Part shown: positions 1 through 8,536 of the stretch, piece by piece
Layout of the letters: each line of letters opens with the position of its first letter
Position numbering within the stretch: the first letter of the stretch is position 1
Source: Thermoplasmata archaeon
GTDB lineage: Archaea; Thermoplasmatota; Thermoplasmata; Lutacidiplasmatales; UBA184
Length of the DNA stretch: 61,842 nt
Reading direction: 5' to 3'
Assembly (NCBI GenBank): GCA_022750055.1
Contig: JAKIWL010000005.1
Span: 1-61,842 of the forward strand
The notes under the pieces: model-generated
Told to the model about the DNA's origin: nothing
Databases searched by the model: none
The model's input: only the letters and a program-made list of their open reading frames with translations
Made by a program: the position numbers and the translations under genes

Positions 1-470
1 ATGAGAAAAGTTACCACGGGGATAACTGTGTTGTCTCCAGCTAGTGTCCCTATCGACCTGGAGGCTTGCTACTTCGATGTCGGTTCTGCCTATCCTGGTG
101 GTGCAGCAGCTACCAAGGGTGGGGTTGTTCGCCCATTAAAAGGGATCGTGAGCTGGGTTTACACCGTCGTGAGACAGGTGTGTTGCTTTTTGGCGGAAGT
201 GCAAGGGTCTCTGACGAGAAGGTTCCCACAGTACGAGAGGAACGGGGAATCGGCGCCTCTAGTCCATCAGTTGTCTGGCAAGGCATCGCTGAGCAGCCAC
301 GCGCTCCGGGATAAGGGCTGAAAGCATCTAAGCCCGAAACCCCCTCGAAAACGAGAGACCCATGAGGACATTCGTAAAAGACGAGTTCGATAGAGCCGGG
401 GTGTACGCGGAAAGCCTTCGGGCGATCCGTTCAGCCCGCGGCCACTAACGTCCGCAGCTACGTCAAGCTG
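1..470 (+). rRNA. 23S ribosomal RNA, 3' end (partial)
   Basis: The sequence carries the universal 3' domain of large-subunit rRNA. The peptidyl-transferase segment resembling GGATAACTG...CCTGGAGGCTTGCTACTTCGATGTCGG is followed by the segment around GCTGGGTTTACACCGTCGTGAGACAG. The sarcin-ricin loop AGTACGAGAGGA is at 230-241, and AGCATCTAAGCCCGAAAC closes the domain. The 5' part of the gene lies outside the window. The 3' end is approximate, judged from the loss of conserved sequence after the CACTAACGTCCGC segment. No 5S rRNA or tRNA follows; the next gene is a protein gene. Reading frames inside this stretch are spurious. Confidence 0.95.
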
Positions 471-700
471 GCGGCACTTAGCAGTTAAGCAGAACGCGTG
501 TGAAACCATTTCCATCGATGGGATCGGCTGAGCGGGCGAGCTCAACCTATCGGGGGAGCCAAGGGTGGCGCCACTCCTATGCCGCAGCCGATGTCTTCGA
601 AGGGCCTTTGGGCCACCGATCCGATCGCCCGACCGACGGTGCCACCAGGATGAAATGCGGGCAGGGGCTGCGCACCGGGGCGATGGAAGGAGCGGAACCG

Positions 701-1513
701 ATGGGTCGATTCGGTGACGACCTTCGCTTGTTCCTGAGGATGCGGCCCCTCGTCGGGAACCGGGAGTGGGCGCGGACGCTCGCGGCCCACTACCGACGAC
801 CGTCCTCCTTCCCCTGGTACCAGTCCGTGAAGGCCCATGTCGAGGGGACGAGCGGGCTTGAGGTAGGAGGCCCCTCTGCGATTTTCGGGCCCAGGGGCTC
901 GGTACCGGTTTATCCATACCTTACCTCTTGGGACAATGTCAACTTCGCTCCGAGGACCCTGTGGTCCAACGTCGGACGGGTCCAGAACGGTCGGATCTTC
1001 AATGGATCCCACTGGGGGCGGCAGCTCGTGGCCGAGGCGTCCCGCCTGGACTCGATCGAGTCGGAGTCCTACGGTGCGGTGTTGAACTCGCACGTCATCG
1101 AGCACCTCGCGAACCCCATTCGCGCTCTGCGAGAGTGGAAGCGGGTGCTCCGTCCGAAGGGACGAATCGTGGTCGTGGTTCCCGAGGGGTCCCGAACGTT
1201 CGACCACGCGAGGAAGCCCACCCCCGTCGCCCACCTCCTCGATGACTTCCAGAACGACGTCGAGGAGGATGACCTCGGTCATGTGCCAGAGGTACTGGCA
1301 GCCCACGATATCACGATGGACCCCGGCGTGAGGGACCAAGACAGTTTGGCGGTCCGATCCCGACGGAACTTCGAAGTTCGGGCGTTGCATCACCATGTAT
1401 TCACTATCCAGTCTCTCCCGGTCCTGCTCGAACACGCCGGGTTCGCGGTGGGATCGGTAGCAAGGGTCTCGCCCAATCATCTCTTGGCAGAGGGCGAGCG
1501 GATGGCCGGCTGA
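701..1513 (+). CDS. SAM-dependent methyltransferase (class I, GGPS-motif type)
   Basis: Predicted 270-residue methyltransferase. Residues 52-59 read GLEVGGPS, followed by a YPYLTSWDNVNF stretch. Residues 131-139 are HVIEHLANP, then EWKRVLRPKGRIVVVVPE, which is the type-11 methyltransferase motif. HHHVFT lies near the C-terminus. This arrangement is known from methyltransferases found in sugar and cell-surface gene clusters. The start at 701 was chosen because GGAG sits eight bases upstream; ATG codons at 650 and 683 are possible alternatives. It follows the 23S rRNA on the same strand and neighbours glycosyltransferase genes, so methylation of a glycan or lipid-linked sugar is an inference. 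The substrate cannot be read from the sequence. Confidence 0.75.
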   Translation: MGRFGDDLRLFLRMRPLVGNREWARTLAAHYRRPSSFPWYQSVKAHVEGTSGLEVGGPSAIFGPRGSVPVYPYLTSWDNVNFAPRTLWSNVGRVQNGRIFNGSHWGRQLVAEASRLDSIESESYGAVLNSHVIEHLANPIRALREWKRVLRPKGRIVVVVPEGSRTFDHARKPTPVAHLLDDFQNDVEEDDLGHVPEVLAAHDITMDPGVRDQDSLAVRSRRNFEVRALHHHVFTIQSLPVLLEHAGFAVGSVARVSPNHLLAEGERMAG

Positions 1514-1596
1514 CCGCGCGACAGATTTCCGGACTGTACTTGCGCGCAGGCGTCGCCCGGGCCCGTCCGACACCCTTGACGGTCAGTCAGCGACGC

Positions 1597-2799
1597 TTAC
1601 GCCGTCACGCCGGCCGGTTCGCGCAGCATCATCGGCCCGACCACACCGGCATAGATCCGGTCAATGGCCCCGGCGACCGCCTCGGGAGGGGGGAAGCGGC
1701 TTCGGGCCCACTGGGCGATGCGACCTCGATCCGGAACTCGCCCAGGCTCGCCCGCCCACGTCCGATTGATCGCGTCCGCCATCCGTTCGGGTTCCAGTGA
1801 GTGGATCACCCGGAAGAAGTCCGATTGCGAGCGCTCGAGGTCGGCGTGGGCCGCATCCGTGAAGTAGAGCGTCGGGGTCCCGTTGAGTGCGGCCTCGATG
1901 AGGGTCGCAGGGAATCCCTCCCGGGTGGACGCTAGGGCGTAGACCGATGCCTCCCGGTACAGACCCAAGAGCTGGTCGTCGTTGACATGGTCGAGGAAGA
2001 CCACTCGTTCGGTCACCCCCACCTCCCGGGCGCAACGCCCTAGGCGAGGGCGGTCAGAACCGGACCCGACTAGGACGAGCCCGATGGAAGATGGGATGAG
2101 GGCGAGAGCTCGGATCAGAAGGTCGAACCGCTTCCGTCCAGTCTGAGCACCGACACTCAGCACATAGGGCGGCTCGATCGCCTCCGAGGGGCCGGTATCC
2201 GTCGACACGGCATGCGCCGGCCTGGAGAATGGGTAGAGCAACGTGAGCTTGCGGCTGTCTCCGATCACCTGTTCGGCTTGGGTGCGAATTTCGGAGGACA
2301 CGGCGATCACATGTGCGGCCCGGCGGAGGGCCCACCGTTCGAACAACCCGTTGTTGATCGGGCGGATGAGTCGATCGATCCAGGTGGCGGGGCGCGCCCG
2401 CTGGGGAAGGACGAGGGGATCGTGCATGGTGTAGACCAGAGGCTTGCCCGGGAACAGCAGACCCAGCAACACCACGGCGAGATTCGAATTGCAGTGGACG
2501 ATGTCGATCCGGTCGGGGTCCTTGCGCAAGAACTTCGTAGCGGTCAACACGCTCGCGATGTTGAGCAGGAATCCTTTGAGGAAGTACGCGACTCGCAACC
2601 GGCTTGTCACCTGCACCCGGGCCGGGACACGGACGAAACGCACCTCGCCGAAGGCCGGACCCGGCTGCCCCTGTCCCACGAGGAAGACCTGGTGTCCCTG
2701 AGGGACGAGGTAGGTCGCGGTCCGAAGGGCGTACGCATCGGTGCCGCCTTGGCTCGCAGGCAGTGGGTAGGAGGCCCGCGAAACCATCAACACCCGCAT
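1597..2799 (-). CDS. Glycosyltransferase family 4
   Basis: Protein of 400 residues with a two-Rossmann GT-B layout. The N-terminus MRVLMVSRASYPLPASQGG is the usual acceptor-domain start with a glycine-rich loop. The C-terminal half has YVLSVGAQTGRKRFDLLI and the nucleotide-sugar region REGFPATLIEAALNGTPTLY, which includes the E-x7-E retaining-enzyme signature. It should transfer a sugar from an NDP donor at the cytoplasmic membrane face during assembly of a surface or N-linked glycan. It is divergent from the DUF2079 gene and close to another glycosyltransferase and the rml genes, which supports that role. Donor and acceptor are unknown. Confidence 0.9.
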   Translation of the reverse strand: MRVLMVSRASYPLPASQGGTDAYALRTATYLVPQGHQVFLVGQGQPGPAFGEVRFVRVPARVQVTSRLRVAYFLKGFLLNIASVLTATKFLRKDPDRIDIVHCNSNLAVVLLGLLFPGKPLVYTMHDPLVLPQRARPATWIDRLIRPINNGLFERWALRRAAHVIAVSSEIRTQAEQVIGDSRKLTLLYPFSRPAHAVSTDTGPSEAIEPPYVLSVGAQTGRKRFDLLIRALALIPSSIGLVLVGSGSDRPRLGRCAREVGVTERVVFLDHVNDDQLLGLYREASVYALASTREGFPATLIEAALNGTPTLYFTDAAHADLERSQSDFFRVIHSLEPERMADAINRTWAGEPGRVPDRGRIAQWARSRFPPPEAVAGAIDRIYAGVVGPMMLREPAGVTA

Positions 2800-3009
2800 G
2801 AAGTCAGCCTGCGTCCCGGTAGGACCCCGAAAGGCCCCGACGCCTGAAAGTACGACAGGATGCAGGTAATAAAGCCAGCCCGGACAAGCGTTGAACTACC
2901 CTCTAGGGTTCTGGCGGCGGATCGCGATTCTATCCAAGCGCGGCGCGTCCTCGCCCGGCCTGCATAGAACCGACCGCCACCGAACTCTTTTCTTCCGCAT
3001 GGCCTCGGG
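2800..3009. other. Divergent intergenic region between GT4 and DUF2079 genes
   Basis: About 210 bases separate two outward-facing genes. An AT-rich stretch near 2865-2872 (taataaag on the plus strand, ctttatta on the minus strand) is the only TATA-like element seen and could serve the minus-strand glycosyltransferase. No RNA gene or additional reading frame with coding character was recognised. Confidence 0.4.
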
Positions 3010-4992
3010 ATGTTCGTGCGAATTGGCGGAGCGCGCCGGGCCCGGGCGTACTTCCCCGTCGCCGGGCTTCTCGCCGGCGTCTACACCGTCCTCTGGGCAT
3101 CGATCAGCACTCTGATGGAACGGACCTTCAACCTGTCCATCTGGGACGTGGGGGCGAACTACGTGCTCACTAACATGAGCTCCCCGCCGGGCCTTGACTA
3201 CGGCCATCTGAAGTCCGCGCCCCAGAATCTCATCTACCTCGCGTTCACCCCGCTGACCCGCGTGTTCCCGAACCCGATGGCCCTCGTATATGCCGAGGAC
3301 GTCCTGATGGGCGTCGGTGGGATTTTCATCTTCCTCATCGCGGCCGAGGCCTGGGGAAGCCGCCCGCGCGCGCTCATCGTAGAGGGCCTCTACCTGTTCA
3401 ACTACTCTCTGTTCGGTGCCGCCTTCTACCCGAACCACTACGAGGTCCTCTTCTCGGTCTTCTTCCCGATTGCCTATTTTCTCCATCTCCGGAACCGTCC
3501 GGCTGCTGCGGCAGTTTTCCTTACGATTGCCGCGCTGACGAGTTCGCTCGGAGCCATCATGGCCGGCCTGTTTGTGGGGCTCCTGCTCGGCCCTCGGTTT
3601 GTATCGGAGCTACGCGGCCGCGGCCTCGGGCTCCGACGCTTCTTCGCCGACCAGCGGTTTGCGGTGACCGCTGGGGCCGCCGCCCTGGCGATCTTCATCC
3701 TACCCTTCGTCGTCCAGGGCCCCGAGATCACCCTCTCGTACAGCCACCTCGCCGGCAACCCGAGCTCGCCGAGCCTCCTGGGCGGGCTCGAGCAGGACGT
3801 TTCGGCGAAGGTGATCGGACTGCTCCTATTGATCATCCCGTTCCTCCCGGTGATCCGCCGGAGCCGCTACGTCTTCCTGACGCTGCCCTATCTACCGCTC
3901 GCCCTCCTCTCGAAGGCGGACCACTACGCCCAATTCTCCTACCAGTATCTCTACATCATCGGGGCCGTCCTGTTCGTCTCGTGGATCGAGGCCCTTCGAT
4001 TCCGTTACGCCGCAGTCCCATTGCCCCGAACCGCGCCGATCCTTCTGAAGCGAACTGAGCCGCGGACCCGACGATGGCGACTTCCGGATGGGATACGCCG
4101 AGAGCCCGAGCTGTTCCAGGTGGGCCTGTTCGCCGTCGCCCTCGGTTCCGTGGTGCTGCCCTACAGCCCGGGGAACGCCTTCGCGGGAGGCTACTACTCG
4201 ATCCCGTTCCGGAACTACCAGATTCACAACCTCGTCACGATCACCCCGCTGGACCAAGCCCTTTGGGACATGGTCCAGAGGGTGCCGGAAAACGCAAGCG
4301 TCCTCATCCAAGAGAACATGCCGGTCCTGACGAACCGCGCGGTCTGGTTCGAACCCGGTTCTTATCACGGGGAGGCGGTCCAGTTTGCCCTCACCGACCC
4401 GGCGTCGTTCTGGTTCGACTACCCGCCTCCGTTGTTCATCGGTCCGTACACCACTCGGATGATCACCTGGGTCAACGACCTCCTGCAGAACGGATCGTAT
4501 GCAATCGTCGAAGAGTATGAGGGAGCGATGCTCCTGGAGCGAGGGCACCCGTCCGGCCTCGTCTCGTTCACCCCGGTCCAGAATTACGAGCCCGGAGTGG
4601 CTTTCCGCGGCGCCAACGCCACGTTCCCTTCCACACCACCGGGGACCGTCCACGTCACTCGCCTGGTGAACGGTTCAGCCCTTCTTCGGACCGAGGGACC
4701 CCAGATCCTCCCTCCCGGCCACTACTCGCTGTCGTTCTGGCTTTCCGCGACGAACGCTACGCCCGCCGACCACCTTTCCCTCGGGATATTCCGGAACCAG
4801 ACCGCCCCCCAACCTCTCGCGACCCGGCCGATCGCCGGCAGCACTCTGGCGCCGGACGGCTCCTGGACTCTCGTCACGCTCGACTTCACCCTCCCGATCT
4901 ATGAAGACGGAGTCTATTTCGGCCTAACCGGGGATTGGAGCGATGGCCTATCGCTCAAGTCCGTCTACTTGAATCAGACCACTACGTCATGA
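3010..4992 (+). CDS. DUF2079 family multi-spanning membrane protein
   Basis: Predicted 660-residue integral membrane protein. The first half holds about nine hydrophobic helices. It contains FNLSIWDVGANYVL near residues 40-53 and FYPNHYEVLFSVFFPIAYFLHLR around 140-162, the pattern typical of the DUF2079 predicted membrane proteins, which are distantly related in layout to GT-C glycosyltransferases. The C-terminal third is soluble, with many N-x-S/T sites and a beta-rich segment, presumably outside the cell. It overlaps the following GT2 gene by four bases (ATGA), so the two are probably co-translated. A role in handling lipid-linked sugars is inference from family layout and neighbours. Confidence 0.8.
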   Translation: MFVRIGGARRARAYFPVAGLLAGVYTVLWASISTLMERTFNLSIWDVGANYVLTNMSSPPGLDYGHLKSAPQNLIYLAFTPLTRVFPNPMALVYAEDVLMGVGGIFIFLIAAEAWGSRPRALIVEGLYLFNYSLFGAAFYPNHYEVLFSVFFPIAYFLHLRNRPAAAAVFLTIAALTSSLGAIMAGLFVGLLLGPRFVSELRGRGLGLRRFFADQRFAVTAGAAALAIFILPFVVQGPEITLSYSHLAGNPSSPSLLGGLEQDVSAKVIGLLLLIIPFLPVIRRSRYVFLTLPYLPLALLSKADHYAQFSYQYLYIIGAVLFVSWIEALRFRYAAVPLPRTAPILLKRTEPRTRRWRLPDGIRREPELFQVGLFAVALGSVVLPYSPGNAFAGGYYSIPFRNYQIHNLVTITPLDQALWDMVQRVPENASVLIQENMPVLTNRAVWFEPGSYHGEAVQFALTDPASFWFDYPPPLFIGPYTTRMITWVNDLLQNGSYAIVEEYEGAMLLERGHPSGLVSFTPVQNYEPGVAFRGANATFPSTPPGTVHVTRLVNGSALLRTEGPQILPPGHYSLSFWLSATNATPADHLSLGIFRNQTAPQPLATRPIAGSTLAPDGSWTLVTLDFTLPIYEDGVYFGLTGDWSDGLSLKSVYLNQTTTS

Positions 4993-5981
4993 CGAACGCG
5001 GACGATCTCCCCGAGCCGCGGCGGTCCGCCGCTCCACACGGCACCGGGTCAGGGCGGGGGGTGTGCGGCATCCTTGTCACCTACAACCCCGAACCCCGGA
5101 TGCTCGAGAAGGCCGTAGAGGCAGCCGTGACCCAGCTCGACCACCTGATCGTGATCGATAACGGCTCGCGCCTGACCACGGTTGGGGAGATCCAGCGCCT
5201 GGTGAGTCGGGCCCGCGCGCAGGGCCACGCGCGGATAACTGAACAGTACCATCCGTCGAACCAGGGTCTCCCCGTCCGCTTCAATGAGGCGATCCGGGCC
5301 GCCCGAGCAGCAGGGGACCGCTTTGCACTCCTCCTGGACCACGACTCGATCCTCCAGCCGGAGGCGGCACGGCGACTGCTCGAGGCATACGACCAGGTCT
5401 CCGGGAGTCACTCTCTCGGGGCCCTAGAAGCTTGCAATGAAGAACCTGTTGCGCTTCCGACCGACGACTTCCTCGCGGGCTATTGGCGGCGGAGGAGCCC
5501 CGGCCTCCCCGAGGGGCTCTCGGAGGATTACCTCGGGACCAACTCGGGCCTGTTCGTTCCGCTCGAGGTCCTCGAGCGGGTGGGCGACTTCGATGAGAGT
5601 TATTTCCTGGACGCGGTCGATTTCGAGTTCACCCTACGGCTTCGCGCTGCGGGCGGACGGCTCCTCCAGGTGGCCGGGGCCCGGATCTGGCACCAGCGGG
5701 GGGAGACGGCCGGCTCGTCAGGTGGGTCCCTGTCACCGCCCGTACGTCGGATCCAGCCGATCCGACACTACTACGTGGCACGGGACGTACTCCGAACCTG
5801 GGCGCGATACTGGAGACGGTTCCCTCTCGTCGGATTGCTGTTACTGAGTATGCCGGTCCGCGAGGCCATCTTGGTACTCCTATACTACAAAGATCGACGG
5901 ACCCACTTGCACTATCTGGGGCTCGGCACGCTACACGCACTTCGGGGAGTTCGGGGCCCGATGCCGACCGCGGGCCCCTGA
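4989..5981 (+). CDS. Glycosyltransferase family 2 (rhamnosyltransferase-like)
   Basis: Protein of 330 residues with a GT-A fold. The N-terminal motif is GILVTYNPEPRMLEKAV, the metal/NDP-sugar motif is LLDHDS (D-x-D-like), GTNSGLFV sits mid-protein, and ESYFLDAVDFEFTLRLR is the acceptor-side catalytic region. These match rhamnosyltransferase-like members of the family. The start was set at the ATG that overlaps the stop of the DUF2079 gene. A hydrophobic C-terminal segment (LVGLLLLSMPVREAILVLLYY) suggests membrane association. The dTDP-rhamnose genes a few kilobases downstream would provide a suitable donor, but this specificity is inferred. Confidence 0.85.
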   Translation: MTNADDLPEPRRSAAPHGTGSGRGVCGILVTYNPEPRMLEKAVEAAVTQLDHLIVIDNGSRLTTVGEIQRLVSRARAQGHARITEQYHPSNQGLPVRFNEAIRAARAAGDRFALLLDHDSILQPEAARRLLEAYDQVSGSHSLGALEACNEEPVALPTDDFLAGYWRRRSPGLPEGLSEDYLGTNSGLFVPLEVLERVGDFDESYFLDAVDFEFTLRLRAAGGRLLQVAGARIWHQRGETAGSSGGSLSPPVRRIQPIRHYYVARDVLRTWARYWRRFPLVGLLLLSMPVREAILVLLYYKDRRTHLHYLGLGTLHALRGVRGPMPTAGP

Positions 5982-6129
5982 GGAGCTCCGAGCCGGCGAC
6001 CGAGCAACTTCGCAGTCTGTGCGCCGCGTTCCTCGGTCCGGGAATCCCGATTGGCTGTCTCGACTCCATAGTACTCGAAGGGAGAGGCTCGTCGGGGCTG
6101 AGGCAACCCGTGCGCCGGACCCCGCGAAT

Positions 6130-6215
6130 CTCAATCTGCCGGAGCCGGGATTGAACCGGCCCCGCGATCAGCCACAACGATGGGTAGGCCCGTGGAGACC
6201 TCCTTCAGGGCGCAT
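6130..6215 (-). pseudogene. tRNA-like 3' half (T arm plus acceptor strand) without a matching 5' half
   Basis: On the minus strand GCCGG-TTCAATC-CCGGC forms a perfect five-base-pair T arm with a normal T loop, followed by TCCGGCA as a 3' acceptor strand. Upstream, TTGTGGC is flanked by ATCG and TGAT and resembles an anticodon loop reading GUG (His). No TGCCGGA-like 5' acceptor strand or convincing D arm occurs within 300 bases upstream. It may be a tRNA remnant, for example at an old integration site, or the second exon of an unusual split or multi-intron tRNA. The left boundary is arbitrary. Confidence 0.35.
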
Positions 6216-6331
6216 GCCTTTTCCCCGTCGCGGTTTGACATCGGTCGATGCCTTCGCTGGGCGCGACTCGGGTCCACTGGCCGGTCGTCGCCTGGATCCG
6301 ACTGAAGGTCCCTCCCCCTCCCCCGCCGATG

Positions 6332-6628
6332 ATGCTCACGGTTGGGCCCCCTCCGCCTCCGGACCCGCCCCTCGACTCCCTGGCGAGCGAACCGATTTCC
6401 ACCGACCCCCGTAAACGCGTCTACGCCTCCGAGGAGGAGGTGGATGGGGGAATCCTTCGATTGATCTGGGACTCGGATGACCCGGAGCTGTTGGAAGCCG
6501 AGCTTCGGGCGCCCTACTACGGAGCTCGCCTCCCCCCAGAGCGGGTTCGTGCGTTCTGGGCTCTCGTGAAAGAGCGGACGCGATCCCTCGGCCCGCTGCC
6601 CGTCGACGGGGCCGATCCTTCGCCGTGA
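6332..6628 (+). CDS. Small hypothetical protein upstream of the YprB-like nuclease
   Basis: Encodes about 98 residues. The start begins with a proline-rich stretch (PPPPPDPP). It is followed by VDGGILRLIWDSDDPELLEAELRAPYYGARLPPERVRAFWALVKERT, an acidic and helical segment with coding-like third-position GC. Adjacent ATG codons at 6329 and 6332 are equally possible starts. The stop codon overlaps the ATG of the next gene by one base, which suggests translational coupling and a linked function. I do not recognise a family. The long proline tract makes the exact N-terminus doubtful. Confidence 0.5.
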   Translation: MLTVGPPPPPDPPLDSLASEPISTDPRKRVYASEEEVDGGILRLIWDSDDPELLEAELRAPYYGARLPPERVRAFWALVKERTRSLGPLPVDGADPSP

Positions 6629-7515
6629 TGGGACCGCACCGTTACACGCTGGGACGCACGGAACGGTACTCTACCATGCTCCGATCGACCTTCGTCCACC
6701 TCCAGGGAATTGGACTAGCAACGGAGGCCGCCCTGTGGAGTCGAGGGATCCTCGATTGGTCGGACCTTCGGGGGTCCGCCGGGTCCGGTCTCGTCCATGC
6801 TCCCCGGCAGGCGAGCCTCGACCGCGAGTTGATCGCCAGCGAGCTCGCGCTCTCCGAGCGCCGGGGAGTCTGGTTCGCCCACCGCCTCCCCAGCGCCGAG
6901 ACATGGAGGTTGTACCCTACGTTTCACCGGGAGACGGCGTTCCTTGACATCGAGACGACGTCGCTTTCGCCGTACGAAGGGATCGTCACCACCGTGAGCG
7001 TGCACGGCGGCGGTGCGACCCGCACCTTCGTGGCGGAGGAAGACCTCGAGGAACTTCCAGCCTATCTGGCTCGATTCCAACTCCTGGTGACGTTCAACGG
7101 GATCCGGTTCGATGTGCCTTTCCTCTTGGTACGATTCCCGGATCTGATCGTCCCCCCCGGCCACATCGACCTGCGATTCCTCCTCTATCGGATCGGCTAT
7201 GCGGGCGGTCTCAAGCGGATCGAGCAGACCCTGGGACTGGGGGACCGCGCTGGGGTCGAGGGGATCCATGGCCTCGACGCCGTCCGACTGTGGGAACAGC
7301 ATCGTCAGGGTCGATCGGGCGCGCTCGAACGACTCATACGCTACAACCGCGCCGACACAGTGAACCTGGAACCGCTTCTCGATTTCGCCGTGACCGAGCT
7401 CGCGCGTCGCTTGCTGCCCACGCCCCTCCGCCCCGAGCCTGGCGGGCCCGGTGGGAACCGGTCCGAATCGGCGGCCGGAGGAGCTCGCGGCGTCGGCCCT
7501 CCCCTCTCTCAGTAG
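6628..7515 (+). CDS. YprB-like RNase H-fold 3'-5' exonuclease
   Basis: Predicted 295-residue protein of the RNase_H_2 (YprB) family of DEDD-type nucleases. The first acidic motif FLDIETTSL gives Asp107 and Glu109. The second motif is TFNGIRFDVPFL near residue 160, and the third is YNRADTVNLEPLL near residue 240. These residues would bind two metal ions for exonucleolytic cleavage. The region before residue 100 carries a short helical segment that may be a helix-hairpin-helix-like module (LQGIGLATEAALWSRGI). It converges on the DNA methyltransferase gene with a seven-base overlap of the 3' ends. The nucleic-acid substrate is unknown. Confidence 0.8.
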   Translation: MGPHRYTLGRTERYSTMLRSTFVHLQGIGLATEAALWSRGILDWSDLRGSAGSGLVHAPRQASLDRELIASELALSERRGVWFAHRLPSAETWRLYPTFHRETAFLDIETTSLSPYEGIVTTVSVHGGGATRTFVAEEDLEELPAYLARFQLLVTFNGIRFDVPFLLVRFPDLIVPPGHIDLRFLLYRIGYAGGLKRIEQTLGLGDRAGVEGIHGLDAVRLWEQHRQGRSGALERLIRYNRADTVNLEPLLDFAVTELARRLLPTPLRPEPGGPGGNRSESAAGGARGVGPPLSQ

Positions 7516-8369
7516 GTCCAGAGCTCGGGCGGGGGAATCGCCGGCCGGTCCGAAGGCGGACTCGCGCGCCGGATCCGATCGACGGCCAGGGCGCAGTATT
7601 CCGATGAGGAATCGATGTGGACATAATGACGTCCGGTTCGCCGAGCGACGGCGGCGACCGTGCCGGTCCCTCCGAACATGTCGAGGACCGTCTGCTCGCG
7701 GAAGGAGTAGAACTTGACCAGCCGCTCGATGAGCGCTTCCGGGAACGGGGCCGGATGACCGGCCCTCCTTCGCTCGGGGGGGATCGCCCAGTAACCGTCC
7801 GAGAACTGCTGGAACTCCGCGGACGTGATGTCCGCGTCCTCTGGTCTGCCATCGAGTTTCCAACGACCTTTGGAGAAGACGAGAACGTATTCCCAGGATG
7901 GGACCACGTGCGGATTCGACGGGCTCCTCCAGCTCCCCCAGGCCGTGCGCCGGCCCATCGTCTGCTTGTACCAGATGATCTCGGTCCGCATGATGAACCC
8001 CCTTGCGCGTAGGTCGGTCGAGAGGTCGTGGTGGATTGGACGGAAGTCCTTGATCGAGGTGGGGGCCACATTGAGCGCGAACCGCCCCCCGGGCACGAGC
8101 ACGCGGTGTAAGGCTCCCCAGACGGAGCCGAGCCAGCTCAGGTACTCTTCGTGCCGCCGGTCGTCCGAGTACCCGGTGTACGAGATCCCGACATTGTATG
8201 GAGGGGAGGTGACCGCGAGGTGGACGCTCTCCGAGGGATAGGACGACAGCACGGCGAGCGCGTCGCCCTCGATGACCGCGTCGGTCCAGCGGCCGACCGG
8301 CCGGACGACCGGATCCGCAACGGCCCTGCGCCTTGCCACGTTCGGAGCTCGGAACCTTCCGACGGCCAT
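7509..8369 (-). CDS. DNA methyltransferase (N4-cytosine/N6-adenine type, beta-class order)
   Basis: Protein of 286 residues. TSPPYNVG at residues 54-61 is the catalytic motif; S-P-P-Y is typical of N4-cytosine enzymes. DMFGGTGTVAAVARRTGR at 230-247 is the SAM-binding motif. This catalytic-then-SAM order is the beta-class arrangement. The middle region (about 100-200) is the target-recognition part. The start was placed at the ATG with GGAAGG just upstream; the frame stays open further but loses family character. No restriction endonuclease gene lies nearby, so it looks like an orphan modification enzyme. Recognition sequence and base specificity cannot be derived here. Confidence 0.85.
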   Translation of the reverse strand: MAVGRFRAPNVARRRAVADPVVRPVGRWTDAVIEGDALAVLSSYPSESVHLAVTSPPYNVGISYTGYSDDRRHEEYLSWLGSVWGALHRVLVPGGRFALNVAPTSIKDFRPIHHDLSTDLRARGFIMRTEIIWYKQTMGRRTAWGSWRSPSNPHVVPSWEYVLVFSKGRWKLDGRPEDADITSAEFQQFSDGYWAIPPERRRAGHPAPFPEALIERLVKFYSFREQTVLDMFGGTGTVAAVARRTGRHYVHIDSSSEYCALAVDRIRRASPPSDRPAIPPPELWTY

Positions 8370-8536
8370 CAACCTTCCGGCCGCGATCCACGCCACCGGT
8401 GAGTGGTCGAGGGGAGGTAGCCCGCCGCCGCCCCTTCCCTCGGTTGGCCAAAGTACGTCGACGGACCGGGGAGAGCTCCTTCGATTAGGGGCGAAGGCAC
8501 CCCCGGCGTGAGAGAGAGGATCGGGCGGGCCTTGCC

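Noticed and set aside
1-321. Open reading frames over the first 320 bases
   Set aside because: The sequence is conserved 23S rRNA; the frames are accidental.
542-1573. Long minus-strand frame over the first methyltransferase
   Set aside because: It mirrors the GC-rich third-position pattern of the plus-strand gene and has no family resemblance.
6715-8451. A 578-residue minus-strand frame across the nuclease and methyltransferase
   Set aside because: Arg/Gly-rich low-complexity translation antisense or out of frame to two well-supported genes.
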